Of a stretch of 64,000 nt of DNA, positions 20,501 to 27,185 are shown one piece after another. Location: the NCBI RefSeq assembly GCF_003712105.1, contig NZ_RHLG01000001.1, forward strand, positions 920,889-984,888, read 5' to 3'. How positions within the stretch are numbered: the stretch's first letter is position 1; every line of letters begins with the position of its first letter. This stretch comes from Winogradskyella sp. Lineage in GTDB: Bacteria > Bacteroidota > Bacteroidia > Flavobacteriales > Flavobacteriaceae. A program made the translations under genes and the position numbers. The notes beneath the pieces were generated by a model. It saw only the letters and a list, made by a program, of their open reading frames with translations. It had not been told where the DNA came from and searched no databases.

Positions 20501-20809
20501 GTACAAGGACCATGGAGTCATGTAATTGACTTAAGATTAGCTCAAAACTTCTCAGTTAATGCATTTGGTAAGAAGCACACATTCGAAGCAACTTTTGATA
20601 TTTTCAACTTTACTAACTTCATAAATAAAGAATGGGGTAATAGAAACTTTGCTTCTCAGAATGTTCAAATTTTACAAACTGTAACTGCTGGACCAGATCC
20701 TGTTTTCAGAGTTCTTGATTCAGGTATCAATAACATCGAAAGAGTTGATGATAGAGGACTTCAGTCTTCAAGATGGCAGATGCAGGTTGGTTTAAGATAT
20801 TCTTTCTAA
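17582..20809 (+). CDS. TonB-dependent receptor, Oar-like
   Basis: This 1075-residue protein has a signal peptide (about 1-22, ending VAFAQ). A carboxypeptidase-regulatory-like domain follows (GGQVTDAQGEPLPGATV, about 30-115), then a plug domain (about 130-255) and a large beta-barrel ending in aromatic Phe (QVGLRYSF). The architecture and the C-terminus fit the Oar-like TonB receptors rather than SusC, and no SusD gene follows. It should import an unknown large substrate across the outer membrane using TonB energy. It is monocistronic, with its own promoter and a strong bidirectional terminator. Its codon choice (many AAC and TTC) suggests high expression, but this is an impression. Confidence 0.9.
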   Translation: MKKITQFLLVTVAFLFTTVAFAQGVTTSSLGGQVTDAQGEPLPGATVIAVHTPTGSKYGAATDFDGYYRISNMRTGGPYTVTISYVGFKEFVRENVYLQLGNSERISTQLSEDASVLDEVVITADRTGIFDSNKTGASTNISNRQIQTLPQTSRSIADFVRITPQAQLTEGNDGFSISLAGQNNRYNAIYVDGAVNNDVFGLAGSGTNGGQTGVNPFSVDAIESFTVQLAPFDVKISGFAGGAISAVTRSGSNVWSGSVYGFLRNEDLAGKTPVDLVGTGETREKLDEFTAQTYGFRVGGPIIKDKLFFFLNYERQDDETPQPFNFSNYTGDSSLAEINALASSIASQYGYDVGGFENNTRTLESDKLTLKLDWNIDDKNKLSFSTRYAAAENLEARASGDTRIAFINGSEFFDTKTLSGSLEWNYQGNNISNNMLLGYTRVRDDRDPLGNPFPSVDIDDGAGTITFGAEPFSTANLLDQDVLTFTNNFEIYKGAHTITLGTHNEFAKIKNLFFAFNFGDYTFNSVSDFNNDIVDFYQHGYSLVGNGVVGDESAGASEFNTTQLGFYAQDEVQISDNFKFTAGLRFDFPIWEDGTVNDDFNNRTIPLLEAAGKDLQGARVGKGVRTRAHVSPRLGFNWDVKGNRTTQVRGGLGIFTSRLPLVWPGATYNNNGVTGGFSTNFDISGGVNFNPDVNSQPVDVVPGSGGTGGNIDLFTPDFKLPQRFKVNLAVDQKLPIWGLIASVDAFWIDNITEIFYQNLNVGGPVGFLNGADGRPFYDRRDEVDPTYGRIMLASNTGAGDSWNTTFSLRKPYTNVTDWLALEGALNYSYGETTAIFDGTSSQNSSQWRNLQTVNGKNSNLPVTRSDFNQGHRITSSLGLNINWNENVQTKIGLFYEGAEAQPYSFTYRDGADLLNDDSRDNALIYVPANASEITLEDSNSSGSTNDEWATLDGIISGNSYLNSRRGQYAERNGVQGPWSHVIDLRLAQNFSVNAFGKKHTFEATFDIFNFTNFINKEWGNRNFASQNVQILQTVTAGPDPVFRVLDSGINNIERVDDRGLQSSRWQMQVGLRYSF

Positions 20810-20839
20810 TACGAAAGTTAAACTTAGCCTATATAATAA

Positions 20840-20869
20840 AAAAAGCGCGACCCATTGGTTGCGCTTTTT
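20840..20869. terminator. Bidirectional terminator between TonB receptor and gldD
   Basis: An 11-bp stem (AAAGCGCGACC with GGTTGCGCTTT, one G-U) and a CATT loop are flanked by an A-run on the left and a T-run on the right. It can therefore stop the rightward receptor and the leftward gldD transcripts. Confidence 0.85.
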
Positions 20870-20892
20870 ACGTTATAATAAACTTTTGATTG

Positions 20893-21468
20893 TTATAATT
20901 CTTTCCATTCTAAACTTTCCATAACACGTCTAATATCTTGTCGTAAATATATTGCTGCTGGATATATGGAGTCATAGTTGGGTTTGGCATAAAAGTAGAG
21001 CGAACCAGTTAGAAAATGATTAGTGCTATCTGTTGCATAAAATTGTGATTGAGAAGCTGCATTACCTCCAACTTCATAGAACATACCATACACATCTTTA
21101 TCCTTATTTTCAAAAACAGTACTATTAATTTCGTCTGCTTTTTGCGTATGTTTTTGAGTTAAGTTTTGGGCATCTCGTAGTAAATCTCTAAGATTTGACG
21201 TGGTTACCTTTTTATAGGTTAAATAGATTGTTCCTTTAAGTTTAGGATACTCCACATCAATACTAATAGATGTGTTATTGGTATTCTCTATTTTAGAAAT
21301 AGGCTTAGCTAAAGTGTTTTTGTCAAACGAAAAAGGAACAGGAATAGATACACGTTTGTATTCTGGTATAGGATAATCTAACCTTAAAAACGCCTTAGGT
21401 TTAGGTAATGTGTCATCATTGCAACCTATTAGAAATAATGAAAAAATCGGAATTAGAATCTTTTTCAT
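20893..21468 (-). CDS. gldD: Gliding motility lipoprotein GldD
   Basis: This 191-residue lipoprotein (MKKILIPIFSLFLIGC, lipidated Cys16) matches GldD: PKPKAFLRLDYPIPEYK near the N-terminus, a central YPKLKGTIYLTYK strand and the C-terminal RQDIRRVMESLEW. GldD is required for gliding in Flavobacterium johnsoniae, probably through the type IX secretion machinery, although its molecular role is not known. It follows gldE by 16 bp in a leftward mutY-ssb-gldE-gldD block. Confidence 0.93.
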   Translation of the reverse strand: MKKILIPIFSLFLIGCNDDTLPKPKAFLRLDYPIPEYKRVSIPVPFSFDKNTLAKPISKIENTNNTSISIDVEYPKLKGTIYLTYKKVTTSNLRDLLRDAQNLTQKHTQKADEINSTVFENKDKDVYGMFYEVGGNAASQSQFYATDSTNHFLTGSLYFYAKPNYDSIYPAAIYLRQDIRRVMESLEWKEL

Positions 21469-21484
21469 AATTGTAACTTAGTCC

Positions 21485-22795
21485 TTAAATATCATTAATA
21501 GTAAGTTTAATCTGTTTAATACGTTTCTTTTCGATAGCCTCAATAGTAAAAACGTAATTTTCGAAATTTATTTTACTATTAACTCTTGGAAACCCACCAA
21601 ATAGTTCTAAAATAAAACCAGCAATAGTCTCAGCTTCACCCTTAGATGATTCAAAACTAGAGTTGTCTTCAAGCTCTAATATCTTATAAATATCTTTAAG
21701 CTGTGTTTTACCATCAAACCTATAGTTGTTAGTATCAATTTTGGTAAAATTTAAATCATCAACGTCATATTCGTCACTAATGTCTCCTACAATCTCTTCA
21801 ATAATATCTTCTAAAGAAACTACGCCCGATGTGCCTCCATACTCATCAACAACTATAGCTAAGTGAACTTTTTTAGTCTGAAATTCCTGCATTAAGTCAT
21901 CTAACTTTTTATTCTCAGGTACAAAGAAAGGTTCACGCAAAATACTTGTCCAATCGAAAGATTTTTTTTGAAGATGAGGTAATAAATCTTTTACATAAAG
22001 AATACCTTTTACACTATCGATGCTTTCTTCATAAACAGGAATTCTTGAATACCCATTGTCTATTATATCCGGTATAATTGCATTATAATCTGCATCTATA
22101 TTTAATGCAAAAATATCTAGCCTTGGTCGCATCACCTGTTTAGTATCAGTGTTTCCAAATGTGACAATACTTTCTAGTATTTGTTGTTCTTCTTCAGTGG
22201 TATCCTCAGTATTTGTAAGTTCTAAAGCTTGCGAAAGTTGATCAACGCTAATATTAGATTTTTGCTTTCCAAGTTTATTGTGTATTTGTGTGGTTATATA
22301 TCGTAAAGGCAAACTCACAGGTGCAAATACGGTATCCAATACCTTTAATGGTCTTGCCATTACCAGTGAGAATTTAATACTGTTTCTACTAGCGTAGATT
22401 TTTGGAATAATCTCTCCAAAAAGAAGAATTAAAAAAGTTGCACATACAACTTCTAGAAGAAATCTAACAATTGAATTCTCTATAGTAGAAAAGATAAATT
22501 CTCCCAAATACGCAAAGAGGATTACAATGGCAATATTTATAAAGTTATTAGCTACTAGTATAGTGGCTAATAGCTTTTTTGGTTGCTCCAATAAAGTAGA
22601 AATAATATTTGTCTGCTTTTCATGTTCTGTGCTTGCTGTATCTAAATCTGTTTTTGTCAGTGAAAAGAATGCGACTTCAGCACCTGATATTAAGGCAGAA
22701 CATAATAACAAAATAACTAATACAACAATGCTAATTATTAAGGATGAATTAACAGATATAATTGAAATAAGTAAACTACCGGGTTCTGGGTCCAA
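21485..22795 (-). CDS. gldE: GldE, CNNM/CorC-type membrane protein
   Basis: This 436-residue protein has three to four N-terminal transmembrane helices of the CNNM (DUF21) domain (ILLLCSALISGAEVAFFSL). A CBS-domain pair (about 205-325, VMRPRLDIF and YGGTSGVVSLEDIIEEIVGD) and a C-terminal CorC/HlyC domain follow. Neighbourhood with gldD identifies it as GldE, the gliding-associated member. The family is linked to Mg/Co transport, but that role is unproven for GldE. It starts 24 bp after the ssb stop. Confidence 0.92.
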   Translation of the reverse strand: MDPEPGSLLISIISVNSSLIISIVVLVILLLCSALISGAEVAFFSLTKTDLDTASTEHEKQTNIISTLLEQPKKLLATILVANNFINIAIVILFAYLGEFIFSTIENSIVRFLLEVVCATFLILLFGEIIPKIYASRNSIKFSLVMARPLKVLDTVFAPVSLPLRYITTQIHNKLGKQKSNISVDQLSQALELTNTEDTTEEEQQILESIVTFGNTDTKQVMRPRLDIFALNIDADYNAIIPDIIDNGYSRIPVYEESIDSVKGILYVKDLLPHLQKKSFDWTSILREPFFVPENKKLDDLMQEFQTKKVHLAIVVDEYGGTSGVVSLEDIIEEIVGDISDEYDVDDLNFTKIDTNNYRFDGKTQLKDIYKILELEDNSSFESSKGEAETIAGFILELFGGFPRVNSKINFENYVFTIEAIEKKRIKQIKLTINDI

Positions 22796-22819
22796 AAGAA
22801 TTAAAAATTTTATACTAAA

Positions 22820-23269
22820 CTAAAATGGTAAATCATCATTATCGTCTGTAAGAGATACATCATTAACTGGTTGTGATGGTGCTGTGCTCGCGGAGTTTGG
22901 CTGACTAGGATTTACACTACCAGGCTGTTCGTTTTTATTAGTTAAAAACGTAAAATCTGTACACTGAATCTCGGTAGAGTAGCGTTCAGTACCTTTATCA
23001 TCGGTCCATTTTCTGGTTTTTATTCGGCCTTCAATATAAACCTTATCACCTTTACTAAGGTATTTTTCGCAAATTTCAGCAGCTTTATTACGTACAACTA
23101 TGTTATGCCACTCAGTATTACTAACACGTTCGTTAGTTTGTTTGTTAGTATATGTTTCATTAGTAGCTAATGGGAATCGTCCAACGCAGTTTCTGTCATC
23201 AAAATAATGCATCTTTACTTCATCTCCTAAATGCCCTATAAGCATAACTTTGTTTAATGTTCCTGACAT
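22820..23269 (-). CDS. ssb: Single-stranded DNA-binding protein
   Basis: This 149-residue protein has an OB-fold (MSGTLNKVMLIGHLGDEVKM at the start, WHNIVVRNKAAEICEKYLSKGDKVYIEG in the middle, split by the beta-hairpins). A Q/S/P-rich linker and the acidic tip DDNDDLPF complete it; the tip recruits repair and replication partners. The protein coats single-stranded DNA. It has its own -7 box upstream and is followed closely by gldE and gldD. Confidence 0.95.
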   Translation of the reverse strand: MSGTLNKVMLIGHLGDEVKMHYFDDRNCVGRFPLATNETYTNKQTNERVSNTEWHNIVVRNKAAEICEKYLSKGDKVYIEGRIKTRKWTDDKGTERYSTEIQCTDFTFLTNKNEQPGSVNPSQPNSASTAPSQPVNDVSLTDDNDDLPF

Positions 23270-23298
23270 GGGCGTTCTATCTATTTAAATTAAGTGTG

Positions 23299-23306
23299 CA
23301 AAATTA
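23299..23306 (-). promoter_or_regulatory. -7 promoter box for ssb-gldE-gldD
   Basis: On the minus strand this reads TAATTTTG, an exact TAnnTTTG match, 29 nt upstream of the ssb ATG. It is embedded in a small palindrome (GTGT...ACAC). The -33 region is only TTAT-like. Confidence 0.5.
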
Positions 23307-23348
23307 CACGTATTTTCATTAAAAATAATAAAAATTTGGTAGTTGAAT

Positions 23349-24389
23349 TCAGTATTTAAACTCAGAAATAAAGTTGCTAATTAATATGGGAACTGGAAAG
23401 TTGCTAAGTTGAGAAATTATAACATCTGAATCTAACTCAGAACTTACTTCCACTATCCAAAACTTAGTATATAAATGTTGATGCGAAAGTTTATGTACAA
23501 TTGCTTTTTCGTTATATAGGCTAAAATCAAAATCAATACGTTTTAATAGTTCTAGTTTTTGCACTTCTGCTTCAAATTTTGATATGTCAAGAGGCTCATT
23601 TGTTTCTATAAGTGGAAACTGGTATAAGTTTTGCCATATACCTTTATGAATTCGTTTTTCAATAATAGTTCGTTTTCTAGAATCTATGAGTACTAAATAA
23701 TTAAAATACCGTTTTCGGATTTTGACCTTTTTTAGTTTAACAGGTAGTTCTGTGATTTTATTTTTTGCAAGAGCAATACAGCCCGTATTAATTGGGCAAA
23801 TAGTACAGTCAGGACTTTTTGGTTTACATTGTCGAGCACCAAACTCCATAATTGCTTGGTTAAACAAAGCAGGTCTTTTAGTATCTATCAACTTTGTGGC
23901 AAGCGCCTTAAATTCCTTAATTCCTTGGGTAGAGTTAATAGGTGTATTTATTCCAAAAAACCGAGATAAAACACGGTAAACGTTGCCGTCTACAACAGCA
24001 GTAGGTTCGTTAAATGCTATGGAAGCAATTGCACTAGCAGTATAATCACCAACACCCTTAAGCTTTAAAATTTCAGAATACGTATTAGGAAATTTACCGT
24101 CGAGTTCGTCCGCAATATATTTGGCGGTATAATGAAGGTTTCTAGCTCTTGAATAATACCCTAAACCTTGCCATAGTTTTAGAACCTTATCTTCACTGCT
24201 TTTTGCAAGATCAAAAACGTTTGGGAAAGCATCTACAAAGGCCAAGTAATAAGGTAAGCCCTGTTTTACTTGGGTTTGCTGCAAAATTATTTCAGATAAC
24301 CAGATGTAATAAGGGTTTTTGGTTTTGCGCCAAGGCAAATCTCTCTTATTTTCTGAATACCAATTAGTTACGTTTTTTGAAAAATTCAT
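23349..24389 (-). CDS. mutY: A/G-specific adenine glycosylase
   Basis: This 346-residue MutY removes adenine mispaired with 8-oxoguanine. The catalytic Glu33 is in LSEIILQQTQV. The helix-hairpin-helix is LKGVGDYTASAI, and catalytic Asp134 is in AVVDGNVYR. The 4Fe-4S cluster ligands C188, C195, C198 and C204 have the canonical 6-2-5 spacing. The C-terminal NUDIX-like domain that recognises 8-oxoguanine spans about 225-346. It is divergent from the HU gene and precedes ssb by 79 bp. Confidence 0.96.
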   Translation of the reverse strand: MNFSKNVTNWYSENKRDLPWRKTKNPYYIWLSEIILQQTQVKQGLPYYLAFVDAFPNVFDLAKSSEDKVLKLWQGLGYYSRARNLHYTAKYIADELDGKFPNTYSEILKLKGVGDYTASAIASIAFNEPTAVVDGNVYRVLSRFFGINTPINSTQGIKEFKALATKLIDTKRPALFNQAIMEFGARQCKPKSPDCTICPINTGCIALAKNKITELPVKLKKVKIRKRYFNYLVLIDSRKRTIIEKRIHKGIWQNLYQFPLIETNEPLDISKFEAEVQKLELLKRIDFDFSLYNEKAIVHKLSHQHLYTKFWIVEVSSELDSDVIISQLSNFPVPILISNFISEFKY

Positions 24390-24451
24390 TTAAAAATTTA
24401 CTCTGGAACACAAACATAAATCTTTATTAGCTTTAATTTAAATGAATTACG

Positions 24452-24484
24452 TTTGAAATATTGAAATTAAATTATATATATTTG
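24452..24484 (+). promoter_or_regulatory. Promoter of the HU gene
   Basis: TTTG at 24452-24455, a 21-nt spacer and TATATTTG at 24477-24484 form a full Bacteroidota housekeeping promoter. The ATG lies 40 nt downstream of the -7 box. Confidence 0.8.
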
Positions 24485-24524
24485 CAACCCCTTATAAATA
24501 GTAATAACACAAATAATTAAACAG

Positions 24525-24815
24525 ATGACAAAAGCAGATTTAGTAGCTAAAATTTCTGACAAGTTAGGAATGGAAAAAGGTGATGTTCAGGCTACAGTTG
24601 AATCATTTATGGATGAAGTTAAAACGTCTTTAGAAAGTGGCGATAACGTATATTTAAGAGGTTTTGGAAGCTTTATAATCAAAACGAGAGCTGAAAAAAC
24701 TGGACGTAACATTTCTAAGAATACTACAATAAAAATTCCAGCTCATAATATCCCAGCATTTAAACCAGCTAAAGTATTTTTAGAAGGTGTAAAGGCAAAG
24801 GTAGAAGTGAACTAA
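24525..24815 (+). CDS. HU-family DNA-binding protein
   Basis: This 96-residue protein is a histone-like HU/IHF protein that bends DNA and compacts the nucleoid. It has the dimerising N-terminal helices (MTKADLVAKISDKLGMEKGD) and the DNA-binding arm (RGFGSFIIKTRAEKTGRNIS, then an IPAHNIPAFKPAK stretch in place of the usual proline tip). It is followed 37 bp later by a very short basic gene, and both probably share the promoter at 24452 and the terminator at 24951. Confidence 0.95.
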   Translation: MTKADLVAKISDKLGMEKGDVQATVESFMDEVKTSLESGDNVYLRGFGSFIIKTRAEKTGRNISKNTTIKIPAHNIPAFKPAKVFLEGVKAKVEVN

Positions 24816-24852
24816 TCGTACATAAAACATTAATCTAAAAAAAGTATAATTT

Positions 24853-24942
24853 ATGCCAAGTGGTAAAAAACGTAAAAGACACAAGGTAGCGACGCATAAG
24901 CGTAAAAAACGTAGACGCGCTAATCGTCACAAGAAAAAATAA
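24853..24942 (+). CDS. 29-residue highly basic protein between HU and RNase G genes
   Basis: ATG to TAA encodes 29 residues, of which 10 are Lys, 7 Arg and 3 His, with no acidic residue (begins MPSGKKRKRHK). The gene has a proper start, sits between HU and a rho-independent terminator, and is too ordered in composition to be noise. Such composition is typical of tiny ribosomal or rRNA-binding proteins. I recall similar short ORFs downstream of HU in other Bacteroidota but cannot verify this here. A ribosomal role is an inference; nucleoid binding is the alternative. Confidence 0.75.
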   Translation: MPSGKKRKRHKVATHKRKKRRRANRHKKK

Positions 24943-24950
24943 ATTGATAA

Positions 24951-24976
24951 AAGTAGTTGTCGTAACTACTTTTTTC
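24951..24976 (+). terminator. Terminator after HU and the basic small gene
   Basis: A perfect 8-bp stem (AAGTAGTT / AACTACTT) with a 5-nt loop is followed by six T. It separates the HU unit from rng. Confidence 0.85.
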
Positions 24977-25034
24977 GATTTTAAAAAAACGTTCTTTGAT
25001 ATAAAATCTAATAGTGTATTTAATAGAGTACACA

Positions 25035-25042
25035 TAGATTTG
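25035..25042 (+). promoter_or_regulatory. -7 promoter box for rng
   Basis: TAGATTTG matches TAnnTTTG exactly. Transcription would start near 25048, giving a leader of about 96 nt that contains the two hairpins listed next. No good -33 element is seen. Confidence 0.45.
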
Positions 25043-25050
25043 TTGGAAAT

Positions 25051-25080
25051 CCCGAACCGATAGCTGTCGGTAATATCGGG
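25051..25080 (+). repeat. Nested palindrome in the rng leader
   Basis: An outer arm CCCGA / TCGGG encloses an inner stem ACCGATAG... / ...TGTCGGT. It resembles short palindromic intergenic elements seen in flavobacterial genomes, but it also falls in the predicted rng 5' leader. Confidence 0.55.
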
Positions 25081-25110
25081 AATCCTGTGTCAATTAATTA
25101 AGTGAAATCC

Positions 25111-25130
25111 ATTCCGATAATAATCGGAAT
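25111..25130 (+). promoter_or_regulatory. Hairpin just upstream of the rng start codon
   Basis: ATTCCGAT and ATCGGAAT form a perfect 8-bp stem with a 4-nt loop, ending 13 nt before the rng ATG. It is positioned to affect translation or RNase G cleavage of its own message. Confidence 0.5.
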
Positions 25131-25143
25131 TAAAATTAACATT

Positions 25144-26685
25144 ATGAACAAAGAGTTAATTGTAAGAACTAGCTCAGATATTGTTGATTTTGCTTTATTA
25201 AAAGATGGAAAACTTATTGAATTACATAAAGATGAAGAGGATAATAATTTTGCGGTAGGCGATATTTTTATTGCCAAAATCCGTAAAGTTGTCCCAGGAC
25301 TTAATGCTGCGTTTGTAAACGTAGGTTATGAAAAAGATGCATTTTTGCACTATCATGATTTAGGTCCACAATTACCTTCACTTTTAAAATTCATTAAACG
25401 TGTAAGCACAGGAAAATTAAAAGATTACTCTTTAAAAAACTTTCCTTTTGAAAAAGATTTAGACAAACATGGCAAAATTGCTGAAGCTATTAAGTCAAAC
25501 CAATCACTTCTAGTTCAAGTTGTAAAAGAGCCAATCTCAACCAAAGGTCCTCGTATAAGTTCAGAACTTTCAATAGCAGGACGATACATTGTTTTAGTGC
25601 CTTTTTCTAATAGAATATCTATTTCTCAAAAAATAGAAACACAAGAAGAAAAAGATAGATTAAAACGATTGGTAAAGAGTATAACTCCTAAAGGATTTGG
25701 GGTTATTATTCGTACGGTTGCAGAAGGTAAAAAAGTAGCTGAAATAGATAGTGACTTACAAAATTTGCTGAATAGATGGACAGCAATGTGTAAGAAGCTT
25801 TATAAAGCGCATTATCCTACAAAAGTTTTAGGAGAAATGAACAAAGCATCCTCAATTTTGAGAGATATTTTTAATGATTCGTTCTCAGGAATTGTAGTTG
25901 ATGATGAAGATTTATATAGCCAAGTAAAAGATTATGTGCATAGTATTGCACCAAAAAAGGAATCCATTGTTAAGTTTTACAAAAACGGTATGCCAATTTT
26001 TGAAAAATATGGCATTGAGCGTCAAATAAAAACATCATTTGGTCGCACCGTTTCTATGGCAAAAGGCGCTTATTTGGTAATTGAACATACCGAAGCACTG
26101 CATGTTATAGATGTTAACAGTGGTAACCGCTCTAACAAAGAGAAAAACCAAGAAGACACCGCTTTAGAGGTTAATTTAATTTCTGCTTCAGAGATAGCAC
26201 GCCAATTACGTTTACGTGATATGGGTGGTATTATTGTTGTCGATTTTATAGACATGGGCAAGGCAGAAAACCGAAAAGCACTCTATAATCATCTTCGTGA
26301 AGAAATGAAAGATGATAAAGCAAAGCATAAAATATTACCGCCGAGTAAGTTTGGTTTAGTGCAAATTACCAGACAACGCGTTAGGCCAGAGCGTAATATA
26401 AAAACTAAAGAAGTAAATCCTAATGCCATTGGTGATGAAATAGAAGCACCAATTAAAGTTGTTGAACGTATGAGTCAAGAATTAGAAAGGATTTACAAAA
26501 AAGACTATAAAAAAGTGACATTGCACGCACATCCTTTTATAGCAGCCTTTTTAACCAAAGGGTTTCCATCAGTACGTTCAAAGTGGTTTTTTGAACATAA
26601 AAAATGGGTAAAAGTTTTACCAAGAGATGCTTACACTTATCTTGAATATCATTTTTTTGATAAAAATGGTAACAAAATCAAATAA
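25144..26685 (+). CDS. rng: Ribonuclease E/G family endoribonuclease
   Basis: This 513-residue protein matches RNase G. It has an S1 domain near the N-terminus (VGDIFIAKIRKVVPGLNAAF, interrupted by an insertion typical of the family) and a 5'-sensor/RNase H-like region. The DNase I-like catalytic domain carries the magnesium-binding aspartates in VIDVNSGNRS and VVDFIDMG. It processes rRNA and degrades mRNA. An in-frame ATG at 25102 would add 14 residues read through the leader hairpin, so 25144 (MNKELIVRTSS) is preferred. The usual zinc-link motif CPxC after the TRQRVRP block is absent; the corresponding stretch reads EVNPNAIGDEIEAP. Confidence 0.93.
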   Translation: MNKELIVRTSSDIVDFALLKDGKLIELHKDEEDNNFAVGDIFIAKIRKVVPGLNAAFVNVGYEKDAFLHYHDLGPQLPSLLKFIKRVSTGKLKDYSLKNFPFEKDLDKHGKIAEAIKSNQSLLVQVVKEPISTKGPRISSELSIAGRYIVLVPFSNRISISQKIETQEEKDRLKRLVKSITPKGFGVIIRTVAEGKKVAEIDSDLQNLLNRWTAMCKKLYKAHYPTKVLGEMNKASSILRDIFNDSFSGIVVDDEDLYSQVKDYVHSIAPKKESIVKFYKNGMPIFEKYGIERQIKTSFGRTVSMAKGAYLVIEHTEALHVIDVNSGNRSNKEKNQEDTALEVNLISASEIARQLRLRDMGGIIVVDFIDMGKAENRKALYNHLREEMKDDKAKHKILPPSKFGLVQITRQRVRPERNIKTKEVNPNAIGDEIEAPIKVVERMSQELERIYKKDYKKVTLHAHPFIAAFLTKGFPSVRSKWFFEHKKWVKVLPRDAYTYLEYHFFDKNGNKIK

Positions 26686-26696
26686 TATCTATTAGC

Positions 26697-26731
26697 AAAA
26701 AGCCCGTTAGAAATTTCTAACGGGCTTTTTT
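26697..26731. terminator. Bidirectional terminator between rng and the small secreted gene
   Basis: AGCCCGTTAGAAA and its perfect complement form a long stem flanked by an A-run and a T-run, so it can serve rng and the convergent gene at 26754. Confidence 0.9.
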
Positions 26732-26753
26732 GATTTAAAACTAAATTATGTTC

Positions 26754-27011
26754 TTAGCAAAGTCTACTTTCTCTTCGTACTTTGTCTTTAAGACTTTTTC
26801 TGTAAGCTTTAATACTTATTATATCATTACTCTTCTTGTAATTTACTTTTAAGTATTTAGCTTTTTTTATGGTTCTAACTTTTCTAGTAGCAAGCTCTTC
26901 CACTTTTTTAGTAGATACTAACTCAGTATTAGCAGTCTCAGAACTATTAGTCTGAGCGAATCCTGCTATTGAAAGCGAAAAAAAGGCTACTATTAAAATT
27001 AGTTTTTTCAT
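26754..27011 (-). CDS. Small secreted basic protein of unknown function
   Basis: This 85-residue protein has a clear signal peptide (MKKLILIVAFFSLSIAGFAQ). The mature part of about 65 residues has a Ser/Thr-rich start, then many Lys and Arg (KKAKYLKVNYKK, RKSLKDKVRRE), and ends in Cys. I do not recognise a family. It is monocistronic, with its own terminator at 26697 and about 170 bp of noncoding DNA upstream, which carries a small TGTTA/TAACA hairpin. It is probably real, given the signal peptide and terminator. Confidence 0.65.
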   Translation of the reverse strand: MKKLILIVAFFSLSIAGFAQTNSSETANTELVSTKKVEELATRKVRTIKKAKYLKVNYKKSNDIISIKAYRKSLKDKVRRESRLC

Positions 27012-27185
27012 TTATCTGTGCTGTTTGTTATTTTTAACAACAGTACAAATAAACAACAGAGAAGTAGTTCATCACTAAAATTTTAGACCAAACAAGAGTA
27101 CTTTTAGATAAATGGAAGGCTTTTGTTGAAAACATCGACGAAATGCACTATTTCGGCTTGTAGCCCTTTAAATTCAGCTAAAAAG

